Under the pieces are notes generated by a model that was given only the letters and a program-made list of their open reading frames with translations, was not told the origin of the DNA and searched no databases. A DNA stretch of 64,000 nucleotides from an uncultured Algibacter sp. GTDB taxonomy: Bacteria; Bacteroidota; Bacteroidia; Flavobacteriales; Flavobacteriaceae. The stretch covers positions 366,704-430,703 of the forward strand of contig CANMZT010000001.1 of NCBI GenBank assembly GCA_947502405.1, given 5' to 3'. How positions within the stretch are numbered: position 1 is the first letter of the stretch; every line of letters begins with the position of its first letter. Shown here in pieces: positions 15,952 to 25,336 of the stretch. The position numbers and the translations under genes are program-made.

Positions 15952-16965
15952 ATGATTATGAGTCGTGTTTTTACAATATTTACTTTATTACTCTTCGTCT
16001 TTGGTTGTAGTAGCAAAGATGTACCATCAGAAAAAATAAGTTCCGAAAGTGATTGGATAGTTGATGAAATAGATGTTACTGGAGAGTTTTTTTTATTTCC
16101 TCTTGCACTTAACCCAAGTTTTAGTGAAGTAAAAAATATTGGCTTAGCAGATGATGAATTAGTGGGAATAGTATATTTAGGCTCAAAAGTTATTGTCTAT
16201 CCATATGTATACACTTTCGAAAATGAAGTGATTAATGATGAATATAATGGTATTAAATATGCCTTTACATATTGTCCAATTACTAAGAGTGCTGTTGCGT
16301 TTACTAGAACAGAAATATTTAGAGCATCTGGATATTTATATAAAAATAATCTAACACCTTGGGATGATAAAACAGGATCTATATGGTCTCAAATGTTAAT
16401 CAAAGGGATAAAAGGAGACAAAAAAAATAAAAGATTCAATACCATTCCTGTTCTTGAAACTACCTGGAGAACAGTTAAAGATTATTTTCCTAGAGCTAGA
16501 GTTTTGGCTGGAGTGCCTTCTAATAATCCCAAATCATCTTTGTATTTTGGTAAAGCGCCACCAGATAATAATAATAACTCTGGAAATAACTCAAGTCAAA
16601 ATATACCTGAGTTTGGTGAATATGTGTTTGGTGTTATTGATAATTTCAATACTATTAATGTTTTTAGGTATTCTGATTTTTCTAATGGACCAATTTCTAA
16701 AATAATAAATAATCAAAATTATATTATTGTTGGGAATCGGTCTAAGCGATTTATTAATGCATTTAAAGTTGCAGATTTCAATGCTTATGAGGCTTTAGGA
16801 AATGACGAATTACCATATGTAATAAAAAATAAGAATGGAGTTAAATATAATATGCTAGGGATTGGTACAGATGGGAGTAGATTAGAACAACCTAAGTTTG
16901 CATATGTTGCTATTTGGAGGGCTTGGGAGGATTTTTATTCTAAATTTAATTATGTGGAAAAGTAA
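15952..16965 (+). CDS. DUF3179-domain lipoprotein
   Basis: This 337-residue protein has a lipoprotein signal (LLFVFGC, Cys19). The rest matches DUF3179: a YCPITKSAVAF segment in the position of the family's YCP.CNSAVAF, then SGYLYKNNL, the SIWSQM region and TTWRTVKDYFPRARVL. The family is common in Bacteroidota and archaea; its function is unknown. The second cysteine often seen in the YCPxC motif is replaced here by Thr, so if that pair binds metal in relatives, this copy may not. A low-complexity NNNNSGNNSSQN linker lies near residue 205. Confidence 0.82.
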   Translation: MIMSRVFTIFTLLLFVFGCSSKDVPSEKISSESDWIVDEIDVTGEFFLFPLALNPSFSEVKNIGLADDELVGIVYLGSKVIVYPYVYTFENEVINDEYNGIKYAFTYCPITKSAVAFTRTEIFRASGYLYKNNLTPWDDKTGSIWSQMLIKGIKGDKKNKRFNTIPVLETTWRTVKDYFPRARVLAGVPSNNPKSSLYFGKAPPDNNNNSGNNSSQNIPEFGEYVFGVIDNFNTINVFRYSDFSNGPISKIINNQNYIIVGNRSKRFINAFKVADFNAYEALGNDELPYVIKNKNGVKYNMLGIGTDGSRLEQPKFAYVAIWRAWEDFYSKFNYVEK

Positions 16966-17029
16966 ATATGGTAATGATGAATCCTAGACTATTAAGATTA
17001 GGATAGGTGTTCAAATATGAAAATGCATT

Positions 17030-17530
17030 TCATTTTTCAATATCTAACACACTGTACATAAAATTATTTAATAATCTCATATCAGTAGTGCTTGAAGCTT
17101 TTCCAATACTTCCAGCAAAATATAATGTTATCCAAAGTAAAACCATTAATAGTGTAACGCTAATTTGAACGGCATAATTTTCTTTAAGAGACCAGTTTGT
17201 GTAAGTCCAAATTGCAAATGCTATAAATATTCCAGCAACCATAAAGTGTAGAAACATAAAGAGTGTCCAAACTGTTGGATTTGGACCAAATAATCCATGT
17301 AACCTACTTGAATTATCGTCAACCTTATTAATTTCCAAATGAAGTTGCGGTGTCCAAAAGGTTTGTTTCTCTTTGGGAAATTTTATAAAAACATGGTCAT
17401 CCACCCGAGTAATAATAAACTCCTTTTGAGTTGTTTTTGTGTTTTCAAAATCACTTAAAATGGATTCATTATATCTTGGTATTTCCATCTTAAACCTTGG
17501 TCTTAAAACAATATCATTACTTAGCGGCAT
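17030..17530 (-). CDS. Conserved two-pass membrane protein of unknown function
   Basis: This 166-residue protein has a polar N-terminal half with a beta-rich stretch (FIITRVDDHVFIKFP, about 38-52) and a run that reads LHGLFGPNPTVWTLFMF, then two hydrophobic segments near residues 86-108 and 120-138. I do not know a function. It lies between the DUF3179 gene and der, and is divergent from der, where I believe similar genes are found in other Flavobacteriaceae. No catalytic motif is visible. Confidence 0.7.
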   Translation of the reverse strand: MPLSNDIVLRPRFKMEIPRYNESILSDFENTKTTQKEFIITRVDDHVFIKFPKEKQTFWTPQLHLEINKVDDNSSRLHGLFGPNPTVWTLFMFLHFMVAGIFIAFAIWTYTNWSLKENYAVQISVTLLMVLLWITLYFAGSIGKASSTTDMRLLNNFMYSVLDIEK

Positions 17531-17609
17531 TAGTAGTTAAGTTTTGAATAGTAAAATACTATTTTTTTATTTAAACTTTAAATACATTCAATCTTTATTA
17601 AAAAAGAAC

Positions 17610-17637
17610 TTTGCGTCGTCTATATTTCCTATTTTTG
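17610..17637 (+). promoter_or_regulatory. Promoter of der
   Basis: TTTG at 17610-17613 and TATTTTTG at 17630-17637, 16 bp apart, fit the Bacteroidota -33/-7 pattern with spacing at the short end. The -7 box is 59 bp before the der start codon. Confidence 0.6.
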
Positions 17638-17696
17638 CAAAAGTTTTCAGAATGCAAGTTTTAAGATGTTGCTTCTGATGCGTTTAATTTATAATT

Positions 17697-19001
17697 ATGA
17701 GTAATATTGTTGCAATTGTTGGAAGGCCAAATGTTGGAAAATCAACGTTTTTTAATCGTTTAATACAACGAAGAGAAGCTATAGTTGATGCGGTCAGTGG
17801 TGTAACGAGAGACCGTCATTATGGGAAAAGTGATTGGAACGGAAAAGAATTCTCTTTAATAGATACAGGTGGCTATGTTTTAGGAAGCGATGATATTTTT
17901 GAGGCTGAAATTGATAAGCAAGTTGAATTAGCTATAGATGAAGCAGATGCTATAATTTTTATGGTAGATGTAGAATCTGGGGTAACAGGAATGGATGAAG
18001 ATGTGGCTAGATTACTCAGAAAAGTTACAAAGCCTGTGTTTCTTGTTGTAAACAAGGTGGATAACGGAAAACGAGCTGAAGATGCTGTAGAATTTTATTC
18101 CTTAGGATTAGGAGAATATTACACAGTTGCAAGTATAAACGGAAGTGGTACAGGAGAACTCTTGGATGACTTAATTGAAGCTTTGCCAGAAAAAGAAGAG
18201 GTTATTGAAGAGGAATTGCCAAGATTTGCTGTGGTTGGAAGGCCTAATGCTGGAAAATCTTCATTTATAAATGCATTAATTGGAGAGGATAGATATATAG
18301 TAACTGATATAGCTGGAACAACCAGAGACTCCATTGATACGAAATACAACCGTTTTGGATTTGAGTTTAATTTGGTTGATACTGCTGGAATCAGAAGAAA
18401 ATCTAAAGTAAAAGAAGACTTAGAGTTTTATTCGGTTATGAGAAGTGTTCGTGCTATTGAACATGCTGATGTTTGTTTGTTGGTTTTGGATGCTAATAGA
18501 GGGTTTGACGGACAAGTACAAAATATTTTTTGGCTAGCAGAGCGTAACAGAAAAGGGATTGTAGTTTTAGTAAATAAGTGGGATTTAGTAGAAAAAGACC
18601 ACAAATCAATGAAGGAATACAAAAAGGCAATTAAAAAGCAAATGGAACCTTTTACTGATGTTCCAGTAGTGTTTATTTCAGCCTTTACAAAACAACGTAT
18701 TTTTAAAGCTATAGAAACTGCTGTTGAGGTTTATAAAAATCGATCTAAAAAAATTAAAACAAGTCAGTTAAATGATGTATTGCTACCTATCATTGAAAGT
18801 TACCCGCCACCAGCTTATAAAGGTAAGTTTGTAAAGATTAAATACATCATGCAGTTGCCAACGCCTCAACCACAATTCGCATTTTTTTGTAATTTGCCTC
18901 AATATATAAAAGCACCTTACAAACGCTATTTAGAGAATAAACTACGCGAAAATTTTGGCTTTAATGGTGTGCCGATTAGTGTATATATGAGAAAGAAATA
19001 A
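17697..19001 (+). CDS. der: GTPase Der (EngA)
   Basis: This 434-residue protein has two tandem GTPase domains, each with a full P-loop: GRPNVGKST at 8-16 and GRPNAGKSS near 181-189, both with DTGG or DTAG G3 motifs and NKVD/NKWD G4 motifs. The C-terminal KH-like domain (about 355-434) ends with the usual [11 protein letters not shown]. Der is needed for 50S ribosome assembly. The start ATG is supported by the [12 protein letters not shown] beginning and the promoter just upstream. Confidence 0.97.
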   Translation: MSNIVAIVGRPNVGKSTFFNRLIQRREAIVDAVSGVTRDRHYGKSDWNGKEFSLIDTGGYVLGSDDIFEAEIDKQVELAIDEADAIIFMVDVESGVTGMDEDVARLLRKVTKPVFLVVNKVDNGKRAEDAVEFYSLGLGEYYTVASINGSGTGELLDDLIEALPEKEEVIEEELPRFAVVGRPNAGKSSFINALIGEDRYIVTDIAGTTRDSIDTKYNRFGFEFNLVDTAGIRRKSKVKEDLEFYSVMRSVRAIEHADVCLLVLDANRGFDGQVQNIFWLAERNRKGIVVLVNKWDLVEKDHKSMKEYKKAIKKQMEPFTDVPVVFISAFTKQRIFKAIETAVEVYKNRSKKIKTSQLNDVLLPIIESYPPPAYKGKFVKIKYIMQLPTPQPQFAFFCNLPQYIKAPYKRYLENKLRENFGFNGVPISVYMRKK

Positions 19002-19172
19002 AATTTCTATTATAAATTAGGCTTTTTTAAGAATAATCATACGAAATATGCTTTATATTCGTTAATAGTTTAGCTATTAATAATATATATGAAGATTGGA
19101 ATGTGCCTAATCACACTCTTTTTGTCTTTCCTTTTTTTCAAATTACAATCTTGAAACATCAATTAAACAATT

Positions 19173-21737
19173 ATGAAAAAAATCGTTTATATCCTTTTTT
19201 TGGGATTAGTATCATCGTATGCTCTAGCTCAAAAAAGTATTGAAAATCCAGAATACGGACTCGCTACATATCCGGGAGAAATAACAAAAATTGAAATGCG
19301 TGATACTACAACGGTGTTGCACTTCAAATTAGAAAAGCTACCGTGGGGTTATTTCCATTTGAACAAAGAATCTTATATCAAAGATTTAAGCGGAGATATA
19401 AAGCTATTTACTATCAAACTTACTGGAGCAGAATTCAAAAGAAATTATTTTCCTAAATCGGGAGAAGTTACATATCAGTTATATTTTCCACCTTTAAGCA
19501 AAACTGTTAAAACTATTGAATTTGGTGTAGAAAAAAAAGGTGGCGGAGGTATTTATGATATTGTAATACAAGAAGATGAAAACAGCATATTATTGCCAAA
19601 AAAACTAAGGGGCAACTGGCTTTTAGCCGATGGTAGTAACCGTTGGGATTATGGTTTTAAATCAAAACATGCTATTGTAGATGGTATAGTTTGGAATTAT
19701 AAATCTGTTGATAGAAACGGCAAAAAATATACCATATCCCTAGAGAAGAATGGTGAGGTAAAAACTGTTTATGCAAAATTAGGAAATAATGGGATAGTAG
19801 GTTTTGGTAATTTACCAAAATCACTTCAAGATTATAGCATCAAAAGAGTATCTAACCCTGATTTTAAGATGAAAGGCGATGTACCTATTGAAAATGTTGT
19901 GTTTGAAATAGGTTCCACCACCTATTCTGGAATGATCAAAGGGTTTTCTGAAAAAATGAAACAAAAAACCGGAATGCTACATGTCAATAATCCATTTATA
20001 GGAGAACAAGAATCGCATTTGGTTAAAATAAATGACGATGGAAGTTTTAAAATAAAATTTCCATTGACACATCCTCAGACAGCTTACCTTAAAATGCCAA
20101 CGGGAAGATATGATATTTTTTTAGAGCCTGGTAAGGAAGTCTTTCATTACATACATAATGGCCACTCCTTTTTTATGGGAGATAATGCAACTGTGAATTC
20201 AGATTTGCAACAATTAAAAGATATTAGACTTAGCTTAAGCAAGGAAGCCTATAAAAAAATCGGTACCATATCCCCTGATGATTATACTAAACTATGTTTA
20301 GAATTAAAGGAACAAACAATCAATAGGCTTAGCAAATACCAAAAGGATAACTTTATTAGTCAAAAAGCATTACAAATTAAAAACACTGAAATTGAATTAG
20401 GATTTTACGATATGCTAATGAGTTATGATAAGTATCGTCGTTCCTTGATTTATAAAAATATAAAAGCCAAAAACGAGGAGGATAAATTACCATACGAGGA
20501 GTTTGAGGTGAGTGATACCTATTACGACTTTTTATCTCAAGATATTTTAAATAATAAGCTATTAACTTTATCAAATAGTTTTTACTTTTTTACTAATAGC
20601 TTGATGCATGCCGGTATTTTTAATGAAAAAAGGCTTTCAAACCTAAGCAAAGTTGAAACGGCCTATTGGTTACAGAAAAAAGATGTTGAATTAACTACAG
20701 AAGAACTTAATATGGTAGAATTCAGTAAGCAAATTGAAACTCCTGAAATGCTTGCCAAAAAAGAAAAATTCAGAAAGACATATGGTGATACTCAACAAGC
20801 CTTTTACAAAAAATATAAGGAACATTTTAAGGATGTATCAGCATATTTAAAGGAACAAGACCAACCAAAACATGAATTTATTCTTAATGTAGTGGACTAT
20901 TTAAAAACTATAAATATTGCAATTATAGAAGAAGAAACAAAAATGGTAGAAGCTTTAAGTGTTTTAAAAACACCTGAAGAAGTTGAGCAAGAACGTTTGT
21001 TTAATAAACAGTTTGGAAGGACAGTCAAAACGTTTAATGATAAATATATTGAGCATAGTTCTGAAATTTTTAGAGAGCGGTTAAATAATTCACGTAATGA
21101 AAAGATGCAAGCATTTTTTGGAAAGCCAAATTCCTTTTTACAAGATGTTATTAAAATGCAAAGCTTCTCCAAACACTTTGAAGATTATAAGTTTTACGAT
21201 GATGATAAATTGGCAAATGCCCAAGAGGAGTTGCAAATACCGTTTTTAAAAGACTATTTGGCATTTTGTAATAAGCGAACTAAAGAGAAGGTTGAGCGCA
21301 ATAAGACAAAAGGGGGCTACACTATTCATAATGTTGAGAAAGATGAAGGAGATGAGCTATTTAACTCTATGCTTAACAAATTTAAAGGTAAAGTGGTTTA
21401 TGTAGATTTTTGGGCTACATGGTGCGGGCCATGTAAATCTGGTATAAAAAAAATTGCACCACTAAAAGAAGTTATGGCTGATGAAGATGTTGTGTTTTTA
21501 TACATAACGAATCAAACCTCTCCTGAGGGCACATGGAAAAACGCTATTGCTAATATAAAAGGTGAGCATTACAGGGTTTCTGATGATGAGTGGAATTATT
21601 TATCTCAAAAATTTAATATTTCTGGCATTCCGCATTATGTACTTGTAAATAAGTTGGGAGAAGTTGTAAAACCTAAAATGAAATACACGCCTAACAGTAA
21701 ATTGAAACAAATATTTCAGAATGAATTGTCAAAATAA
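19173..21737 (+). CDS. Large TlpA-like thioredoxin-domain protein
   Basis: This 854-residue secreted protein begins with a signal peptide (SYALAQ, cleavage near residue 20). The C-terminal 116 residues are a TlpA/ResA-type thioredoxin domain: YVDFWATWCGPC with redox Cys751 and Cys754 and the cis-proline in GIPHY (820). The middle has two related helical segments, near residues 510-570 and 590-650, each reading TPE..... then KKFRKTYGDTQQAFYKKY or LFNKQFGRTVKTFNDKY. A carboxypeptidase-regulatory-like or DUF4369-type beta domain (about 225-310) precedes them. A periplasmic thiol-disulfide reductase role is likely; the partner is unknown. It stands alone, with a bidirectional terminator after it. 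Confidence 0.8.
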   Translation: MKKIVYILFLGLVSSYALAQKSIENPEYGLATYPGEITKIEMRDTTTVLHFKLEKLPWGYFHLNKESYIKDLSGDIKLFTIKLTGAEFKRNYFPKSGEVTYQLYFPPLSKTVKTIEFGVEKKGGGGIYDIVIQEDENSILLPKKLRGNWLLADGSNRWDYGFKSKHAIVDGIVWNYKSVDRNGKKYTISLEKNGEVKTVYAKLGNNGIVGFGNLPKSLQDYSIKRVSNPDFKMKGDVPIENVVFEIGSTTYSGMIKGFSEKMKQKTGMLHVNNPFIGEQESHLVKINDDGSFKIKFPLTHPQTAYLKMPTGRYDIFLEPGKEVFHYIHNGHSFFMGDNATVNSDLQQLKDIRLSLSKEAYKKIGTISPDDYTKLCLELKEQTINRLSKYQKDNFISQKALQIKNTEIELGFYDMLMSYDKYRRSLIYKNIKAKNEEDKLPYEEFEVSDTYYDFLSQDILNNKLLTLSNSFYFFTNSLMHAGIFNEKRLSNLSKVETAYWLQKKDVELTTEELNMVEFSKQIETPEMLAKKEKFRKTYGDTQQAFYKKYKEHFKDVSAYLKEQDQPKHEFILNVVDYLKTINIAIIEEETKMVEALSVLKTPEEVEQERLFNKQFGRTVKTFNDKYIEHSSEIFRERLNNSRNEKMQAFFGKPNSFLQDVIKMQSFSKHFEDYKFYDDDKLANAQEELQIPFLKDYLAFCNKRTKEKVERNKTKGGYTIHNVEKDEGDELFNSMLNKFKGKVVYVDFWATWCGPCKSGIKKIAPLKEVMADEDVVFLYITNQTSPEGTWKNAIANIKGEHYRVSDDEWNYLSQKFNISGIPHYVLVNKLGEVVKPKMKYTPNSKLKQIFQNELSK

Positions 21738-21760
21738 ATTATATTGAATATTAAGCATAA

Positions 21761-21789
21761 AAAAGAGAGGTAATTTAAGCCTCTCTTTT
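21761..21789. terminator. Bidirectional terminator between convergent genes
   Basis: AAAAGAGAGG (21761-21770) pairs with CCTCTCTTTT (21780-21789). A/T runs on both sides let it serve the thioredoxin gene on the plus strand and the TPM gene on the minus strand. Confidence 0.88.
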
Positions 21790-21819
21790 TTCTATCAATT
21801 AAATTTAGTGTATTTCATG

Positions 21820-22635
21820 TTACCACCCCCCAGAAGCACCGCCGCCTCCAAAGCCGCCACCGCCAAAGCCACCACCGAATCCACCACCACCTGAAAATCC
21901 ACCACCGCCAGAGCTTCCGCCCCAACCGCTAGATCCTCTCCGGTAACTGCCGCGTCCCATGTTGCTTAAAATTATAGCTTCTAATAAGTCGCTCCCTGAT
22001 GATCGGTTTCCACGATTTCCGCCACCACCGCCACGTCTGTTTTTTGAAATAGATATGAGGATGATTATGAATATGAAAATCAAAATAAAAATCAATCCAA
22101 TAGGGAAGTCACTTTGATGCGATTGACGTGTACCTTTATATTCGCCATTCAAGACTTCAAAAATAGCATCAGTACCTCTATTTAGTCCTCCAGAGTAATC
22201 ATTCCTCTTAAAATAAGGGATAATGTCACGCTCAATAATACGTTTAGACATCGCATCGGTTAAAAGATGTTCTACGCCGTAACCTGTGTTTATAGCAATT
22301 TTTCTATCGCTTTTAGCCAATAATATTAAAACACCATTATCTTCTTTGTCTTGACCAATACCCCATTTTTGACCCCATTTCGCACCTAAATAATTTATGT
22401 TTTCTCCATTAGTAGAATTAATTACAGCAATAACAATTTGTGTTGAGGTGGTATCGGAGTACTTAATTAACTTTCGTTCTAAACTATTTTTTTGTGATGA
22501 TGTTAGTAAGTTGATGTAATCATAAACAGCATCAGGGTTTGCTTTAGTAGGTTTTTCTGGAATATCAAATTGAGCGTGGGTACTACTATAAGTAAAAAAT
22601 GCAATTAATAGAGTTAGCACAAATTTGCTTCTCAT
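21820..22635 (-). CDS. TPM-domain membrane protein with Gly-rich tail
   Basis: This protein of about 271 residues has a signal peptide (MRSKFVLTLLIAFF, ending THAQF), a TPM domain (YDYINLLTSSQ to about residue 150, with YGVEHLLTD), one transmembrane segment (IGLIFILIFIFIIILIS) and a C-terminal tail made almost only of Gly and Ser with a few Phe. TPM proteins such as AtTLP18.3 are linked to photosystem II repair in plants, and the bacterial ones occur beside LemA. I start it at the ATG that opens the signal peptide; an in-frame ATG 39 bp upstream is also possible. It is the last gene of a LemA-TPM-TPM operon. Confidence 0.85.
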   Translation of the reverse strand: MRSKFVLTLLIAFFTYSSTHAQFDIPEKPTKANPDAVYDYINLLTSSQKNSLERKLIKYSDTTSTQIVIAVINSTNGENINYLGAKWGQKWGIGQDKEDNGVLILLAKSDRKIAINTGYGVEHLLTDAMSKRIIERDIIPYFKRNDYSGGLNRGTDAIFEVLNGEYKGTRQSHQSDFPIGLIFILIFIFIIILISISKNRRGGGGGNRGNRSSGSDLLEAIILSNMGRGSYRRGSSGWGGSSGGGGFSGGGGFGGGFGGGGFGGGGASGGW

Positions 22636-22681
22636 TTTAAAACAAAATAAATTACTTAGTAGTGGATATTGCATAAGAACC

Positions 22682-23122
22682 TTATCCTTTTGAAATTTCG
22701 TTAGTCAATTCGTTTGAATCTGAATCCGTGTAAGGGAAATACTTTTTTAGTTGTTCACCAGATTTTAAAACCCCTTCTATTAACCCTTGTTTAAAATCTC
22801 CTTTTTTGAAGTGAGATTGCATAATATCTTTAGTACTGTCCCAAAAATTCTTTTCAACAACATCATTTATACCTTTATCTCCATAAATCACAAAGGTTTT
22901 ATCTTCAATAGCTAGATAAATTAATACCGCATTTTGAAGCTTGGTATTGTCCATTTTCAGAGTATGAAAAAGATCTAAAGCACGATTTGTAGCATCGCCT
23001 TTGCACGTTTTTTCAATATGTACTCGGATTTCCCCAGAAGTATTTAACTCTGCTACACGAATAGCCTCAACAATTTCTTGTTCTTCTTCTGAAGTTAAAA
23101 AATCCTCAACTTTGTTAGACAT
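22682..23122 (-). CDS. TPM-domain cytoplasmic-type protein
   Basis: This 146-residue protein is a second, shorter TPM domain with no signal peptide: FLTSEEEQEIVEAIRVAE at the start, SGEIRVHIE near 30-38, and VIYGDKGINDVV near 83-94, the place of the family's GDxGI motif. It sits one base downstream of LemA and 7-46 bp before the longer TPM gene, so the three are probably one operon. The biochemical role is not known. Confidence 0.85.
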   Translation of the reverse strand: MSNKVEDFLTSEEEQEIVEAIRVAELNTSGEIRVHIEKTCKGDATNRALDLFHTLKMDNTKLQNAVLIYLAIEDKTFVIYGDKGINDVVEKNFWDSTKDIMQSHFKKGDFKQGLIEGVLKSGEQLKKYFPYTDSDSNELTNEISKG

Positions 23123-23123
23123 T

Positions 23124-23711
23124 TTAAAACTCTACTTTTGGCGCATTCTCACTTCCTGGAGCACTTTTAAAACGAGCCATTTCTTCAAAACCAAATAGGC
23201 TAGCTAATAATTTTCCTGGGAATTTAGTGGTGTACTTGTCGTAAATGTTTACTTTTTCGTTAAAGCGGTCTCTGCTTACATTAATCCTGTTTTCAGTACC
23301 TTCAAGTTGAGACTGTAGTTCCAAAAAACTTTTATCTGCTTTTAAATCAGGGTAACGTTCAACAGTTACTAATAACCTCGATAAAGCACCACTTAAACCT
23401 TGTTGTGCTTGTTGAAATTGAGCCATTTTTTCTGGTGTTAAATCACCAGCATCAATAGTTGTTTTTGTTGCTTCAGAACGTGCTTTAATAACACCTTCTA
23501 GAGTTTCTTTTTCATGGGCAGCATACCCTTTTACTGTGGCTACAAGATTAGGAATTAAGTCTGCACGTCTTTGGTAAGCACTTTCAACGTTAGACCAAGC
23601 TGTTTTTGCATCAGCTTCATATTCAACAGCGGTGTTGTTAAATCCTTTTGCCCAAGAATAAATTCCTAGAACAACAATTGCTATAATAATTAATGGTAAA
23701 AATTTTTTCAT
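23124..23711 (-). CDS. lemA: LemA family protein
   Basis: This 195-residue membrane protein has a single N-terminal transmembrane helix (LPLIIIAIVVLGIYSW) and a long helical domain with the LemA signatures: AWSNVESAYQRRADLIPNLVATVKGYA near residues 38-65, ALSRLLVTVERYPDLKA near 110-125 and ENRINVSRDRFNE near 140-152. The N terminus faces out. LemA proteins are widespread but their function is not settled. It leads the operon with two TPM genes, an arrangement found in many Bacteroidota. Confidence 0.93.
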   Translation of the reverse strand: MKKFLPLIIIAIVVLGIYSWAKGFNNTAVEYEADAKTAWSNVESAYQRRADLIPNLVATVKGYAAHEKETLEGVIKARSEATKTTIDAGDLTPEKMAQFQQAQQGLSGALSRLLVTVERYPDLKADKSFLELQSQLEGTENRINVSRDRFNEKVNIYDKYTTKFPGKLLASLFGFEEMARFKSAPGSENAPKVEF

Positions 23712-23814
23712 GATAAAAAATGTTTAGTGAAAGGTTTTAGTTGTTACTTATAAGACACGTGTTTTTCTAAAAAGTTACTGGATTAAAAGAAGAAATTAAT
23801 AAAGAATTCGACTT

Positions 23815-24144
23815 TTAAAGATGCTGCTTAATTTTGATAAGCTGATTTTTAATGTCTTCAAGTTTGTCAATAATTTCAAAATTATTAAGTGCTTGCTTTT
23901 TTTCCTCTTTTAAGTGAGTTTTTGCACCTTCAAGGGTAAACCCGCGTTCCTTAACAAGATGGTATATAAATTTAAGGTTTTTAATATCTTCAGGAGTAAA
24001 TTTACGATTGCCTTTTGCGTTCTTTTTGGGTTTAAGAACATCAAATTCTTTTTCCCAAAAGCGAATTAAAGAGGTGTTAACATTAAAGGCTTTGGCCACT
24101 TCGCCAATACCGTAATATCGTTTTTCTGGCAGTTCTATATGCAT
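23815..24144 (-). CDS. MerR-family transcriptional regulator
   Basis: This 109-residue protein has an N-terminal MerR-type winged helix: KRYYGIGEVAKAFNVNTSLIRFWEKEF (from residue 7) followed by KGNRKFTPEDIKNL, and a short C-terminal helix region (EEKKQALNNFEIIDKLEDIKNQLI) suited to dimerise. There is no long effector domain. Its start overlaps the stop of the upstream M23 peptidase gene by one base, so the two are translationally coupled. Targets are unknown; a link to envelope maintenance is an inference from the neighbour only. Confidence 0.88.
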   Translation of the reverse strand: MHIELPEKRYYGIGEVAKAFNVNTSLIRFWEKEFDVLKPKKNAKGNRKFTPEDIKNLKFIYHLVKERGFTLEGAKTHLKEEKKQALNNFEIIDKLEDIKNQLIKIKQHL

Positions 24145-25115
24145 TAATCGAGGGATTGATTTTCTAAAGAAGCATGCTCCAATAGTTTGTTAAATTCTTC
24201 CGCAGTTAAACTACCATAATAGAAGTTTATAGGGTTAATGCGGTCTCCGTCTTTAAATATTTCGTAGTGTAAATGCGGTGCTTCAGAGCGTCCTGTGCTT
24301 CCCACAAAACCTATTAAATCACCCCGTTTTACTTTTTGATGTTTTCTTACATTATACTTATATAGGTGTGCATACAAACTTGTGTATCCATAACCATGAT
24401 TAATTCTTATGTGTTTTCCATAACCTGATGAGTTACTGTCTGCGCGCTCAACAACACCGTCTCCGCTTGCATAAACAGGAGTGCCTCTTGGAGCTGTAAA
24501 ATCCATACCCCAATGCATTTTTCTAACTTTCGTAAAGGGATCAGAACGCATTCCATATCCAGATGCCATTCGAGTTAAGTTTTCATTGCTAACTGGTTGT
24601 ATAGCAGGAATTGCTGTGAGTAACTTTTCCTTTTCTTCAGCAAGAATAGCTATCTCATCAAGCGATTTAGACTGTACTACAATTTGTTTTTGTAAAATAT
24701 CTAAACGTTTATTACTCTCTACTATCAATTTCGAATTATCAAAACCTTCTAAATTTTTATATCGGTTTATACCTCCAAAACCAGCACGACGTTGCTCATC
24801 CGGAATGGGATTTGCTTCAAAATATACACGGTAAATATTGTTGTCTCTATCAGCAATATTTTCTAAAACAGTTTCAGCATGCTCCATTTTTTTATTAAGC
24901 AATTCAAACTGTAATTTCATATTAGCCAATTCTCGTTTTAATGCACGCTCCTTAGGCGATTCAACATATTGGCTAGCGATAAAAACAAATATAAAAGCAA
25001 AAAAAGCAGCAGCTAAAAAAAATATCGCAGCATACTTAAAAGTAGTACGCTTTTTACGCTCTATTTTGCGGTAAGAAAGCGATTCTTTATCGTAGTAATA
25101 TTTTACCTTACTCAT
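24144..25115 (-). CDS. M23-family peptidoglycan metallopeptidase
   Basis: This 323-residue protein has one transmembrane helix near residues 28-50, a coiled-coil region (about 55-165) and a C-terminal LytM/M23 domain (about 185-300). The zinc ligands are visible as HWGMD (H...D) and HLHYE (the HxH pair); the third-ligand context is YGKHIRINHGYGYTSLYAH. It should cut peptide cross-links in peptidoglycan at the outer face of the inner membrane. It shares one base with the MerR gene downstream and is divergent from alaS. Confidence 0.92.
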   Translation of the reverse strand: MSKVKYYYDKESLSYRKIERKKRTTFKYAAIFFLAAAFFAFIFVFIASQYVESPKERALKRELANMKLQFELLNKKMEHAETVLENIADRDNNIYRVYFEANPIPDEQRRAGFGGINRYKNLEGFDNSKLIVESNKRLDILQKQIVVQSKSLDEIAILAEEKEKLLTAIPAIQPVSNENLTRMASGYGMRSDPFTKVRKMHWGMDFTAPRGTPVYASGDGVVERADSNSSGYGKHIRINHGYGYTSLYAHLYKYNVRKHQKVKRGDLIGFVGSTGRSEAPHLHYEIFKDGDRINPINFYYGSLTAEEFNKLLEHASLENQSLD

Positions 25116-25336
25116 TCCTTTAAATTATACTATTTTTGCATCTAAAATTATACAGCTAAGGTGCTGTGTTAAGTATGTAAACGAACAAACCTACGAAATT
25201 ATTTTTATAGTAATTAAACTAAAAATGTAATTGAAGGTTAACATCTCCTTTATTTTAAATAATTTTGGAGAGTAAATATAAAAATTGTTTCTGATTAAAT
25301 AGAATTCTAAAGAAGCAAGACGCTCAATTTGTATAG

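Noticed and set aside
21820..22080. Short GC-rich repeats looking like a CRISPR or tandem repeat array
   Set aside because: They encode the Gly/Ser tail of the TPM protein in frame; there are no spacers of equal length.
24481..24834. 117-codon plus-strand frame opposite the M23 peptidase
   Set aside because: The minus-strand frame carries all zinc motifs; this one has no motif and its Ser/Ile composition is typical of antisense frames.
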